Shown: positions 11,839 through 22,643 of the stretch, piece after piece
Numbering within the stretch: position 1 is the stretch's first letter
Layout of the letters: each line of letters opens with the position of its first letter
From: Phanerodontia chrysosporium
Lineage: Eukaryota; Basidiomycota; Agaricomycetes; Polyporales; Phanerochaetaceae
Assembly: GCA_001910725.1 (NCBI GenBank)
Contig: MJGA01000029.1
Span: 124,001 to 188,000, forward strand
Reading direction: 5' to 3'
Length of the DNA: 64,000 nt
Program-made: the position numbers and the translations under genes
Notes under the pieces: generated by a model
Seen by the model: the letters and a program-made list of their open reading frames with translations, nothing else
Databases searched by the model: none
What the model was told of the DNA's origin: nothing

Positions 11839-13504
11839 ATGCTTGAGAAGATTTCGAAGTACAGGCTGCACGGAGGGCCCCTGGCCAACCACCATCGCAA
11901 GCGCGACAATAGCGGTATGTGGTGTTGCGTCAAGGCTTGTCTTGCGCTCATTTGTGCGCAGCATGCAAGAGTGGCGGATTCTACAAGTCGCCAACCGCGA
12001 ACCAAAGCGTTCCTGCCTCCACATCGTTCAATATCACCTGGGACCCGTCGTGTCTCTCTACCAATGCTGTCGACATCTATCTGTACGCTCCAGGCGCTCC
12101 AAATCCGCGCATTCATCTCTGGGAAACAGTCAACTTCGCCACGGGTTCGTACGAGACCCAGCTGAAGCCGTCGTGGTGGAACGCTACTTCGAGTGTCAAC
12201 CTCCAGCTTGCTATCGTCGAGTCTGGCATGCCTCCCTTCATGGCCACTCTCCCGGCTGGTCCAGTCTTTCAGGGAACCTACTCAGGCTCGGCTGATGCCG
12301 CAAAGGACGACGCTCCTGGCTCCGCGATAGAGGTTGTAAACAATGTTCCCCACCCCAAGGAGGGCCCGTCCAAGGCAAGGTTGCCGCCGCCGTAATCATG
12401 CCTCTTCTTGTCGTTGCGGCCATTATTGCCGCCGTCTACATTCGCATGAAGAGGAAGAAGGGCCAAGACAAGCGCAAGAGGTGGAGCGAGATGGTCGACA
12501 AGCGCATGTCTACTATCTCCACCGATTGGAAGCCCGTTACCGTTGCTGGCGCAAACGCTGCCATTCGTGCGAGCATGGCCGTCGGCGAGGGCGACAATCG
12601 CAAGTCGTCCTTCTCGTTTGGTACCATTCGCCCTGTCGAAGGCGGCCAAGCAGGCATCGGGGCAAAGGGCGGTATTGATCTCACTACGCCTCAATCTAGC
12701 GAGCTTGTCTCCGGTCCCAGGGTCCGTCCGCGCGCGAACACCGCAACTAGCGAGCGTGTCTCGCGTGTCTCGTTCGCCGTTGATACCCGTCCTTCTGGCG
12801 AGGGCCGTCGCAGCCTCCACAATACCCGCACCAGCCGCGCCTTCCATGTGGGTCATGTGCCGCCCCTCCCTACGCGTCAGGACTCGGGCGAGATCTCGCC
12901 TGTCCAGAAGCAGGGCCCGTCGTCCTTGACATTCGAAGACATCAACCGCCGCATGTCCAGCTTTGACGCGACGCGTCCGAGCATGGATGGGGTTATGCCC
13001 GCGCTCGCCAGTGAGTCTGCCCCGACTGTTGCACCTTGTTGTGATACTCACGTACTGTGTAGTGATGCGAAATGACAACCTTATGGAGCAGCAGTCCACC
13101 ATCAACCCTAATCCGCCCATGTCCATGCCCGTTCCCATGGTCGCTCCCCCGGAGCCTGTTCACCAGTCCACTTTCAATCCGAACCCGCCCATGACGATGC
13201 CAATTCCTATGCTGGCGCCCGCGAACCTGCTCTTATGTCCCCAATCCTGGACTCGATGCCCATGCAGCCGATGCCCGCCAGTGTCGTGTCTCCCGATGAG
13301 ATGCTGCGCGCGTACGCCGAGCAGCGTCGTGGAGTTGCGAGCCCCCCTCCTCCGTTTGGCATCCCTACAATGCCTGCTCCTGCTCTTAACTTCAACGGCA
13401 GTGGAATGCGCACGTTGTACTCTCCAGAGCACCGCCAGAGCATGTCGCCGACGGAAAACAGCAGGTATTCGGCGGACGACGTCTATAGTGGAACGGCACA
13501 GTAA
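11839..13504 (+). CDS. Single-pass membrane protein, Kre9/Knh1-like ectodomain and long cytosolic tail
   Basis: Begins MLEKISKYRLHG; a short first exon joins (intron about 11915-11960) to GFYKSPTANQSVPASTSFNI, a beta-sandwich ectodomain of the kind seen in fungal Kre9/Knh1-like surface proteins. A transmembrane helix follows at about 12380-12450 (IMPLLVVAAIIAAVYIRMKR) and then a long Ser/Pro-rich cytosolic tail with SPDEMLRAYAEQRRG, ending TAQ-stop at 13504. This is a basidiomycete hypothetical family; function unknown. Two frame changes occur. At 12336-12379 either a 44-nt GT-AG intron or a lost base joins the ectodomain to the helix. Between 13205 and 13235 there is no possible intron and a base appears lost. 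An intron at about 13010-13060 is clear. No signal peptide is visible, so an upstream exon may be missing. Confidence 0.72.
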
Positions 13505-14216
13505 ACCAGCTTGCCTGCGTCTCCCGCCACGTCACCACCTGCCAGGACGTGAACTGTATGCGACACCCCCTGTATCGTTTTGACTCACCTTGGGTGAACA
13601 GTGGGTAAAACGGCTGTTTGGCTCCCCTTTGGTTGTACGAATTATCGCCTCCGGGTTCCGTTTATCTATATATATTTCTTCCTTCCATCTCGTATCGTAT
13701 ATTTCCTCGCTCACCTAACCTCCCCGAGTTTAGCCAGTTAGCTGTGTGTCTCGTACCCTCCCGTACCCTCCCTTGTTTCTTGCCCCCTGTGTTACTGTTC
13801 TGGCTCGCTCACCGCTCTCCATCTTGAACCCTACACCCTTCTAGGTTGTTTCATGTCTTCGGTGGCTGCTCTGCCGGCTGCCGTAATGCCCCCACTACGA
13901 CCGCGTCGTTTTGTATACCCTTGTTATCCTGCCGCCGCGCCGCACTGGGCGATCATATCCATTGTTCTTCCTCTCCTGCTCGGTGCATTCTCTCTTCTGC
14001 TTGCCTACTGTCGTAGACGACAGTGTCTGTCTTAGTGCAGCTTTGTTGTTTGCAGGGCGCATGTCTTCTCCGTTCTCTCGATTGCGCTGCTCGTGCATTA
14101 TATATACCATCTCACCCTTTGATCTGTCTGCGTGTCCTATATGCTAGTCCCACGGCCATGTATGTGGTTTCTCTCCGCCGATACGCTTCACAGCGTTATA
14201 CAACCGAAGTGTGCAC
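13505..14216. other. Convergent intergenic region
   Basis: Pyrimidine-rich 3' flank of the preceding gene. It contains a perfect 10-bp tandem duplication at 13752-13771 and a 60-codon plus-strand open frame (13853-14035) with one hydrophobic stretch. I do not accept that frame as a gene because it lacks any recognised homology and lies between two 3' ends. Confidence 0.5.
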
Positions 14217-14825
14217 TCAGGTATCCCCATCCTCCTCCGCAGGCTCGTTCCCTCCATCCTCCTCACCTTGCTCACCCGCGGCTTCCGCGTTCTCCGGCAG
14301 TCCCGTATCAATCGTCCCCGGCGCAGGAAACCAGCCGTACGTCCTGAGGTCAACGCGCATCTCGCCGGTGCGGCCGACGACGACCTCGACGCCCTCCGCC
14401 TCGAGCGTCTCGCGCTGCCGCTGCGCGCCATCCGTGCCGGGCCCGCGCGAGGATATCGTCCCGTTCGACGCCACGACGCGCTGCCACGGCACGGCGGGCA
14501 CTGCGTCGGGCGAGAGCCATTTCAGCGCTGTGAGATGCGGTGTGAGATAGATGTGGGGGCTGTGCATGGGCAACTTGAACGCACCTTGCCCGACATGCCG
14601 CGAGTGACGGGGCATCCCGATGAGCTTTGCGACATGCCCTAGGACGTATAAGAGGCTGGTTTTTCCTTTCGTTAAACGAAGGCTTACCGTAGCTGGTCAC
14701 TTTCTGTGGTGGAATCTGGCGCACGACGTGATACACCTAGTACTCACAAAGTCGCCGTTAGCTTCAAGTTATAATAATGTAGCAGCATCTTCACTCACGG
14801 CTGCATGGAACTCTGCGCTGTCCAT
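14217..14825 (-). CDS. Alkyltransferase-like (ATL) DNA-binding protein, MGMT family
   Basis: Exons on the minus strand: 14799-14825, 14688-14736, 14585-14638, 14217-14527, all GT-AG, totalling 146 residues. The product starts MDSAEFHAAVYHVVRQIPP, then KVTSYGHVAKLIG, GMPRHSRHVGQALKWLSPDA and VPWQRVVASNGTISSRG. In O6-alkylguanine transferases the active motif is PCHR; here it is PWQR, with Trp in place of the acceptor Cys. That is the signature of ATL proteins, which flip and flag O6-alkylguanine for nucleotide excision repair without removing the alkyl group. The winged-helix recognition region is intact. The Glu-rich C-terminal tail (about 30 residues) is not conserved. Nuclear action is expected. 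Start chosen because the 9-codon first exon restores the usual ATL N-terminus. Confidence 0.88.
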
Positions 14826-14989
14826 ATTAATTTCTTCAGATTTACAGGTTGCAGCAGCCTGTATATGCTCAACCTCAGCTCTGATGGCCACAGCATATTT
14901 CACAATCACGGCACCGTTGAACTGACTGTCCGTAATCGAAAGCGCCCTAGGTGAGCGCTTCAAACTGGATGCACCTTGGCGGTCGACCG

Positions 14990-15552
14990 TCATGTCCGGG
15001 ACATACGAATTACTGGTGAACGCTGCGCGACAACTTTGTCACAGACGGTCATCTAGAGAGCGTATAGTAGCTCTAGGGAAGTATTGCAAGCGGATCTGAG
15101 CGATTTGCTTGTCGTCAAGGTTTGATACCCACTTCAAATACAACATTGTAGCATTTGTAAGTACTCTCTGCGTCAACCTAACCTATACTCATCCCGGGTA
15201 GCTGTATTTCCTAGATATGGCACGCATTGGCGGTCACGAGAGTCTTATTGGTGGGAAACCAAACATCCTCATGACCCTCAGGGTAGATACCGTTCCAGCG
15301 GCTAGGACGTGGGAGCCGGAGCTTGGCTTACTCGATGGCCTATTTACGAATGATGACTCGCGAAGGTGCTCAAAGCCTGGAAGAGACTCAAGAACGACAG
15401 CGGAATGATCCCTTTGGACTCCGCGTCCATGCATACCCCTCCGGATTTGATGCGCCCCGACATAAAGAGCGCAATCAGAACTATAATCCTTGACTGTATA
15501 TCAATCTCGCTGCCGCTGACACGGTCAAGTACGGTCGCTAGATCCTCCTAAC
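14990..15552 (+). pseudogene. Decayed N-terminal half of EF-hand-family copy B
   Basis: The stretch before copy B has no intact frame but keeps family traces. Near 15076-15150 a frame reads GKYCKRI, an in-frame TGA (15097-15099), then RFDTHFKYNIVAF, which lines up with GKYKDKLSEY and QFDEHKTELHALL of copy C. Near 15270-15350 LRVDTV and LLDGLFTNDDSR resemble VRMDV and GGLDAVVKDDKKL. The order matches the functional copies. Similarity is weak, so this is an inference that copy B lost its front half by decay. Confidence 0.45.
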
Positions 15553-17756
15553 ATGCTGTCCGCGAAGGAGCTCGAAGAGTCTGTCGGAAGGTCTACAAGG
15601 ACTATACTGACGAAGGTAGCTGGATAAGCGGCGCCCAGTAGATCGTGTCTAATGCGCTCTGCAGTTAGATGCCGGTCCCCATGAGCTGATCGAAGACCCG
15701 GAGATTAGGACGGTATGGAAAGGTACGCAGCATAAGCAAGTATATATGCTATCTCATTGAACCCTCCTAGAGATGCACGCCCACACAAGCGTAAACACTA
15801 GGGTGTTCTTGGATGGTGCGGTGCGCGAATGGGCAGCTAGCCACTTTACTCATTTTCGGCTGTATCACCAGCTGTGCATGCGTACTATCAGCGAAAGTTT
15901 GCAGATTATGAGCGCAGAACAAACCAGAGACACCCGACTATTGGACGTTACATTTTCTCGGAAAGGTCATCTGTGAGTCCTTCCCGAAGCTGTTTTACCA
16001 CTGGCAAGGGTCGAGGCTAACGAACGTATGCCAGTCTACCCGGCACTGGCAGATTCCATGGACGAAGACATCAGCGGATCAATCACCGTTCATGAGGCAA
16101 GCGATGCTCCACCGCATGCTGTTCAGGAAGCTGACCAAATTACTCCAGGTGAACGAGTTTCTGAGATCGAAGCCTGCTGACATGATCTGCAGCCCTGTCG
16201 CCTGGATAGCCTTGTGCGTATCGTGAGCAAGATATGAGTGCAACTGACTCAGCCGGTCACAGCTGGGCGGTCGGTCCATACAAGACGAATGTAGAGTGAG
16301 CCTACTCATTCACTATCTGTACGACCATCTAAAGGATGGCGCATACAGGCAGTACCGGAAGATCCGCGACCTTACTGCTGACCTGAAAGACATGTCCAAG
16401 CAGGTGCTCTCGCAGAACGCCAGGCGTGTCAAGTACTTCGCTGGCATGACGGAGGACCTACAGCTTATCAGCATGTATACAAACGTCCTTCTGTTCTGGG
16501 GAGAGAACGGCGAGACCGGCAGCGCGTACGTTGCGTTAGAGCGCCTGCGGGTGGTCTGGCGGGACATTGAGACGGCCCGCATCCGGGCGAACCTGGAGCA
16601 GGTCAAGTACCAGCTGCGCAACCTGGACTACGTCTCCTTCGTTCTGAGCGACCGACGACCCGAGCATGTAAGTATCGCTGGCCTTCAGCTATGCCCTACG
16701 CTGACGCCGCTGCATAGTATATCATGATCCTCATCCATCTCTTACTTTCTCGCCACATGGAGATAGTGAAGCTGGCCTGCACGCGGAGGATCTCCGTCGA
16801 TGAGTTCGTGGACATGCGCAGCTCGTGGAAGCAGCTGTTCATCGCCTTTGGGAAGCGGCTCGATATTCTCGAGGAGATTTGGCGGCAACAACGCCTGAAC
16901 ATCGCAGACCAGGTGCATTCGTACGGCGGGGGCCTCTTCGAGGACTGGCATGCCAGGGTTCGTATCACTATGCCGCACCTTATCCTGTGTACTGACATAC
17001 ATCTGTTTGAAGAAACAAGCCCTGCGGGAGTCACAAGAGGATGCCATGTATGACGCCTTGGCGCAGAAGGAGTCTGTGCTAAACCCGCCGGACGAGCACG
17101 TCTTGCAGACCAGCGGTGCTGTGTGCGAAGGAGACGACACCGATGACATGCCAACTCAAGACATTGACGCTTCGCCCTTCCCGGACAGCACAAACACCAC
17201 TGATGAGGCGAACGAGCTACTTGCGAACGGCTTGCTGCTGTTCCCGAACCCGACAGGCCCTGATGACGATTCCAGGCTGCCTCCGGACAAGCACTCTGAC
17301 TGGGAGCCTTCTGCGGTCCGCAAACGCAGGGTAGGTATCCGCTCACGCTCAGTCATACTCCCCCTCTCAACGCTCTCGTTAGGCCGAAATTGCGATGCGC
17401 AAACGTCTTGAGAACATCGAGTCCAAGATATGCGCTATGGATGCGAGGTTTCCGATCACAGACGCCAAACTCCTCGCCATTGATGCCAGGTTCCCTGCCC
17501 TCGAAGCCAACTTTCCCGTTCTTCATAAGAAACTGTCTGCACTCGAGGCGAAATTCACGGCTAACGAGGCCAAGTTTCCGGTCCTTGAGGCAAAACTCCA
17601 TGCCATGGACGAGAAGCTCACTGCGCTCGATGCAAAGCTTTCTGTGATTGAGAAGTTGCTCACTGCGAATTGTAGGTTACACGAGGTGAGTATCTGCGAT
17701 TCTATTCCACTATATACTACCTCACAAGAAGCGCCTTACAGACTGAGCCTCGGTAG
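15553..17756 (+). CDS. Copy B: back-half EF-hand-family protein with 11-heptad tail
   Basis: Function unknown; paralogue of copies A and C. The first usable ATG (15553) gives MLSAKELEESVGRSTRTIL, matching copy C from QLEESVDKSTKTLL onward. Then LDAGPHELIEDPEIRTVWK, MHAHTSVNTRVFLD, AVHAYYQRKFADYERR, a canonical EF-hand loop at 16061-16096, VNEFLRSKPADM, WAVGPYKTNVE, QNARRVKYFAGM, DYVSFVLSDRRPEH, and ILIHLLLSRHMEIVKLA with FGKRLDILEEIWRQQRL. An acidic linker (to WEPSAVRKRR) leads to a long coiled coil. The last junction (donor after 17691, acceptor near 17740) gives a stop at 17754-17756; unspliced reading would stop at 17907. The N-terminal helical module present in A and C is missing, so this may be a truncated but expressed protein or a decaying gene. 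Confidence 0.65.
16061..16096 (+). other. EF-hand loop, copy B
   Basis: Twelve codons D-E-D-I-S-G-S-I-T-V-H-E. Positions 1, 3, 5 (D, D, S), glycine at 6, isoleucine at 8 and glutamate at 12 all fit the canonical calcium-binding loop. It is immediately followed by a splice donor region and the helix VNEFLRSKP. Confidence 0.85.
17437..17667 (+). repeat. 11 tandem heptads (21-bp units) coding a coiled coil
   Basis: Eleven consecutive seven-residue units of the type (L/M)-D/E-A-K-F/L-x-(A/V), starting at MDARFPI and ending at IEKLLTA, are encoded by diverged 21-bp units. The phase is constant, so it is a regular coiled coil of about 77 residues. Copies A and C have only a short version of this segment, so it looks like a local repeat expansion in copy B. 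Confidence 0.85.
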
Positions 17757-18675
17757 TTCTGCGGCCTTTGATGACATGAAATATTTATCGCTTAGTCTTG
17801 CTCCGAAGTTGTCGGTCGTGGTGGCTATTGAACATCGTGGACACTGCCACTGTCCACCTATGAGCATGGACTCAAGTGTCATAACGCCGAAGGACTTGCG
17901 TAATTAGGCTGGTAAACCGTGCTAAACATACTCATCGTGATCTCTAGAGCGAGAGTCATTATACTCATCCAAGATTGTCGCAGATGGCCACAGGGTTTGG
18001 ATTTCGTGTGAGTTCCTTGGCGGCCATCTGCTGTGAATCCCGCCCATCTTACTAAAATTGGTGCACGGCAGCGCGCAAGTTTATAACAAACGCGTTACAT
18101 CAGATACGCCATAGATCTAAGCTCCAAATGAAGCCTTATGGAGGTCTGCTGCTATTAAAGTTCACCAAGAACGCATACGCAGTCAGTCTTCTCCCGTCAT
18201 CGGTCTCACCTAAGGCCTCGTAGCGATGTTCGCCCTGATTCGAAGTCCAATGCCAACGAGGGATTGACATGCGTGGGTTCTGTCGGTCGTTACCATGCAT
18301 TATCGATGGGAAAAGGACAATGGTGTGTGGTCGTCCTACATACCCTTTTCAACACTGGCCTTTCGAATTGGCACTGAAGTATTGACGTGTATATGCCACG
18401 CCGAGCGGTGTGGATGACTCCCATCTGCTTCATGCTGTTGGCGAAGTGGGCGTGCCAAAAGACGTCAATGATAGCAATGGCACCCACCCGCGGACATTGA
18501 CCTCGTAGCGCTCAAATTGCCCGTGCCCGAAGACCATGCGACCGCGCTCCGATATCATCGTATGCTTGGCCTACCCCGGATGCATTCTCAAGGCGGTTGG
18601 TAGGCACGCAAGTCGCTTATATAGGGTCCAGTTAGGTGCGGGGTCAACATCGCCCTTCTGCTCTGATAATCCGCA
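17757..18675. other. Intergenic region between copies B and C
   Basis: About 920 bp with only short frames on both strands and no recognisable gene. The 5' regulatory region of copy C should lie in its right part. Confidence 0.4.
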
Positions 18676-21600
18676 ATGGATCCACACTCCCGCATCCACG
18701 CCATGACCAGCTCGATTCACGTAGACGAGCTCGGTGAACATATTCGCCGCCAGGAAGAGTCCAAGGGCTATCGCATCCGTGAGCATTTCCCACACCGTCG
18801 CCTGCTTGCATTACTTACGTATCGGAATTACCAGGCGAATTGGTATCGTCAACCCAGGAGAAGCTTGAGAAGGCCAACCAGGTCGTGGCGAAAGTAGAGG
18901 AACGTGCGTTGTCACGGTCAGCTCAACAGTTTGATCAGCTAATGTGACGCAGTCGCGGAGCCTTGGAAGGTTAGCAAGACCATCGTCGGCGATCTCTTGG
19001 CTCCTGCGAAGGAGATTGTCAACCTGCTCGACGCCGTGGCCGAGATTCATCCCGTAATAAAGGTAAGGCCGGAAGAACACAGGTTGATCGTGTAAGACTG
19101 AACGCATTGACAGGTAGTCGCAGGAGTAGCGAAGGTCAGACTTTCCTTTCTGGATATATACACATAACTAAATCTCCATTATTGGTAGGTTGTCATCCAG
19201 ATGGAGCTGCAGCGTCACGACAATGACAAGCAGGTTGCAGTCGTTTACCTCACCATGGTACGTCAGTTTGACTGTTCCATCGCTGGCGACTACTGAGTAA
19301 AGGCAGAGCTCTTTGCTGTTTCTACTCTCTGATCTTGATCCTATCTTCGGAGACGATGAGCATCTGCATAGTCAGCTCCAGAAGCGGCTCGAAGATATTG
19401 GGCTGACCGTCACTGACTTCGGTGCGTGTCGTGTCATACCACGCGTTGAAGATTTGCTCATTTGCTATCATTGTCAGGAAACTTCTGCGAGTAAGTGACG
19501 AGCTCCGGCTCGTATTAGTGTACAGTTACTGACCAGTTTTAAGGGTGTATTATCGCCAGAAGGGCTTCAGTGTGTATTTCGCCTAGTATTCTTGGCACAT
19601 GACCAAGTCATTGACTTTCTCAGTTAAGACCCTCAGGTCGGGAAAGTACAAGGACAAACTGTCGGAGTATGCGGGTCAGTTCGACGAGCACAAGACTGAG
19701 CTGCACGCTCTGCTTGCCGCGCAGTCGGCGATGACGATACGTGACGTTCGCATGGACGTGAACAAGGTCATCTCGTTGCTTGAGGCGCGCTCTGACAAGG
19801 AAAAGAAACTCGAGGCCCTGGTCGAGGGCATGGGCGGCCTCGATGCCGTTGTCAAGGTTGGTCTTTTAACTCTTGTGAGAACGTGTGACACTGACACGAG
19901 CGCGTACAGGACGACAAAAAACTAGATGAACTTGCTAAAAAGCTGGATGAGAAAATCGACGCCTCCATGCGACGCAACATCAAAGCTGGTCTCGACGACG
20001 TCCTCAAGGATAATCAGTACGAGGTCTTTCGTCAGGACTTCTGACGATTTGGATGACGAACCGTCCTTACAGGAAAGTCTTCTCGCTCAAGATTGATTTC
20101 GTGAAAAACCAGCTCGAAGAGTCCGTCGACAAGTCTACAAAGACATTGCTGAACAGGGTAAGTTATGAGCTTTCCATATCACACGAGTCTCAAGTTTTGT
20201 TGCAGCTGGATGCTGGCCCTCATGAGTTCATTGAGGACGAAGATATTAAAGCAGTATGGAAGGGTACGTCTGGGATGTCCGGTTTAAATCATCTGGCTTA
20301 CTCTCGTTAGACATGCAATCGCGCACGAGTGCCAAGACGCGGGTTTTCTTGGACGGTACGACAGCTTGAAACGTTGTAGTCGGCGTACCCATTTATCGTT
20401 CCCACCCCACAGCCGTTCATGGGTACTTCCAGCGCAAGTTTGCAGAGCACGAGGCACAGACAGGCCAGAAGCACGCTGACGCTTGGACATTGCATTTCCT
20501 TTCCAAGATCATATGTAAGTCCTCGCTGCGCCTTGGCGCTTTCAGGCCTTCTGGCTGATCAGGGCGACGAACGTGTAAGTTTATCCCGCCATAGGAGATG
20601 CCATAGACGAAGATTCAAGCGGTTTTGTGTCCGTTCATGAGGTAAGTCTTCACCGCCCCGGTTTGCTGAAACGTATGTATGAATTACCGTGCAGGTGAAT
20701 CAGTTCCTGAAGTCGAAGCCGGCCGGAATGAACTGTAGCACGATCGCCTGGATTGCATTGTGAGTTCGATGAGCTGAGAGCACCATTGGCTGAGTACTAA
20801 CGGAATCCCTAGTTGGGCCGTGGGGCCATATAAGACCGATGTCGAGTACGTGTTACATTGCGTGTCAATCTATCTCTGTTGAAGACAATCCGTATAGGCA
20901 TCAAAGCAGAATTAAGATCATGACATCGGACCTTGAAGCCGCGCATGACCAAGTCTTGCCCCAAAATGCAAAGCGAGTGAAGTATCTCGCAGGACTCACG
21001 AAGGACCTCGCGTTCGTGAGCGTGTACGAGAACATCCTCGCCTTCCTTGGCGAGGACGAGGACGGCGACGATGCGTACGAGGCCATGGAGCACTTGCGCG
21101 TCACCTGGCGGAACCTCGAGATGAAGCGCATCAAGGCGAACTTGGACCGGGTGCAATATCGCCTCAAGGGCGCGGATTATGTGTCATTGGTTCTGGATGG
21201 TCGTCGTCTTGAACATGTAAGTGTATGCCTCCGTGCGTCGTGATCAGCTGCTGACAATGCCCTCCAGTACCTGATGACACTGGTCTATCTCCTGCTCTAT
21301 CGCCACCTGCAAATTGTCAAGCTTGCGCGAACGCAGACTGTCTCTGTTGCCGAATTTGTCGATATGCGCGACACCTGGGACTGGGTGTTTGTCGCGTTCG
21401 GCAAACGCCTCGATATTCTCGTAGAGATCTGGAGGCAGCAACGTCTCGACATCGAGAACCAGCTGAAGTGCTACAGCGGCGGGTTGTTCGAGGATTGGCA
21501 TGAGCGGGTACGTTGCAGGGACGTGCGCCCCAAACGAGTGATCTGACACGCATCGCATCGTCCAGAGGGAAGCCCTCGAGGAGATGCAGAGCGAAGCTAC

Positions 21601-22354
21601 GTACGAGGAGTTCGACGAATACGAATACGAATACGACGAGTCCGTGGAAGCGGATGTGGAAAAGAACGAGGCAGAGCAGGAGACAGGCGACGAACTCGTC
21701 GCGGCAGCGCCGGAGCATGACGCTCTGTCCGTCATTTCGGATGCGGCCGCGGGCCCGAAGCACCTCTCGGCAAAGGACCTGCTCCTGTTCCCTGTCCCCG
21801 AAGAGCCGGAAGACGACACTTACCTTCCTGTCGACGACGACTCTACTTGGGAGCCTCCAGCTGTCCACAAACACAAGGTCTGTCAGTGCTGGTGCATCCG
21901 TATTCTCCCAAACTGACGTTCTTTTAGGTCGACATGGAGTTGAGAGTGCGGCTGGAGAACGTCGAGTCGAAACTCTTGTCCATCGAAACGATGCTTGCCC
22001 AGCTTCTCGCTGCCCAAGGTGCCCCGGGTGTCAGCCAGCCTGCGGCGGCGCCCAAAAACAATATACCTTGGCAGCCTGACCAGCATGAGCTCGGTGCCCA
22101 AGTCGTGGGCCACGAGCAAGATAGGGACGCCGGCGACGATAACGACAACGATGCCGCCGACCCGCCGAATGACTTCGATCCTGACGGCGACGAGAATCAG
22201 CAAGGTGAGTGCACGCAGTGCACACACGCCCTTCATATTTACAATGCTGAACGCATGTGCAGATGCAGATGGCGACCGGCAAGATGACGAGGACACGTAC
22301 GACTCCTCGAGGTTCTACACCGGCGACGAGAATGATGGCGACGATGAATACTAG
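18676..22354 (+). CDS. Copy C: full-length EF-hand-family protein
   Basis: The most complete member of the family. It starts MDPHSRIHAMTSSIHVDELG. The N-terminal helical module reads ANQVVAKVEE, WKVSKTIVGDLLAPAKEIVN, a 21-nt exon at 19114-19134 (VVAGVAK), a 69-nt exon at 19189-19257 (VVIQMELQRHDNDKQVAVVY), 19307-19421 (LLSDLDPIFGDDEHLHSQLQ) and a 13-nt exon at 19478-19490 leading to EVYYRQKGF. Next come KYKDKLSEYAGQFDEHKTEL, GMGGLDAVV, LDAGPHEFIEDEDIKAVWK, a canonical EF loop at 20606-20641, FLKSKPAGMNCSTIAWIAL, QNAKRVKYLAGLTKDL, DYVSLVLDGRRLEH and FGKRLDILVEIWRQQRLDIE. The tail is strongly acidic with a short coiled coil (LRVRLENVESKLLSIETML) and ends GDDEY-stop. No membrane segment or signal peptide. 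The N-terminal module recalls, in size and helix content, the helical N-termini of fungal STAND and HeLo/MLKL-type proteins, but I cannot show homology. Confidence 0.8.
20606..20641 (+). other. EF-hand loop, copy C
   Basis: Twelve codons D-E-D-S-S-G-F-V-S-V-H-E: acidic or hydroxyl residues at 1, 3 and 5, Gly at 6, Val at 8 and Glu at 12, a complete canonical loop. The donor site follows directly after codon 12, as in copy B. Confidence 0.88.
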
Positions 22355-22643
22355 GGCGCTGACTGCCTTCTTCCCCTTCCAATCTGCTCGTTCAGTATAC
22401 CCTCTGCCAAATTCAAGTCGGCGTTCTGTGGCAAAGTCACTGTGGGTTGTGCCAGCCTTGTACACATGGTTCTATCGTTTGTCATTGATGCTGCAATATA
22501 CACTTGCGAATCCTAGTCTAAATATGTGAAGAGTCCGTACCCAATCTGTCAATAAATATTAGTCAGGGCTCCAGATCAGTACAACAGAAGTGGGATTTAA
22601 CGTACTCCCGAATGAAGTAATGTAAAGCGTGTATGCAGACTGT
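22355..22643. other. Convergent 3' flanks, copy C / FAD oxidoreductase
   Basis: About 290 bp between two stop codons. An AATAAA lies at 22551-22556 on the plus strand; it could serve as a polyadenylation signal for copy C. No gene seen. Confidence 0.35.

Noticed and set aside
13853..14035. 60-codon frame with a hydrophobic segment
   Set aside because: Lies in the 3' flank between convergent genes, with no homologue known to me and no splice or start context to support it.
18290..18487. 65-codon minus-strand frame between copies B and C
   Set aside because: No match to the EF-hand family or any domain, and no exon partners.
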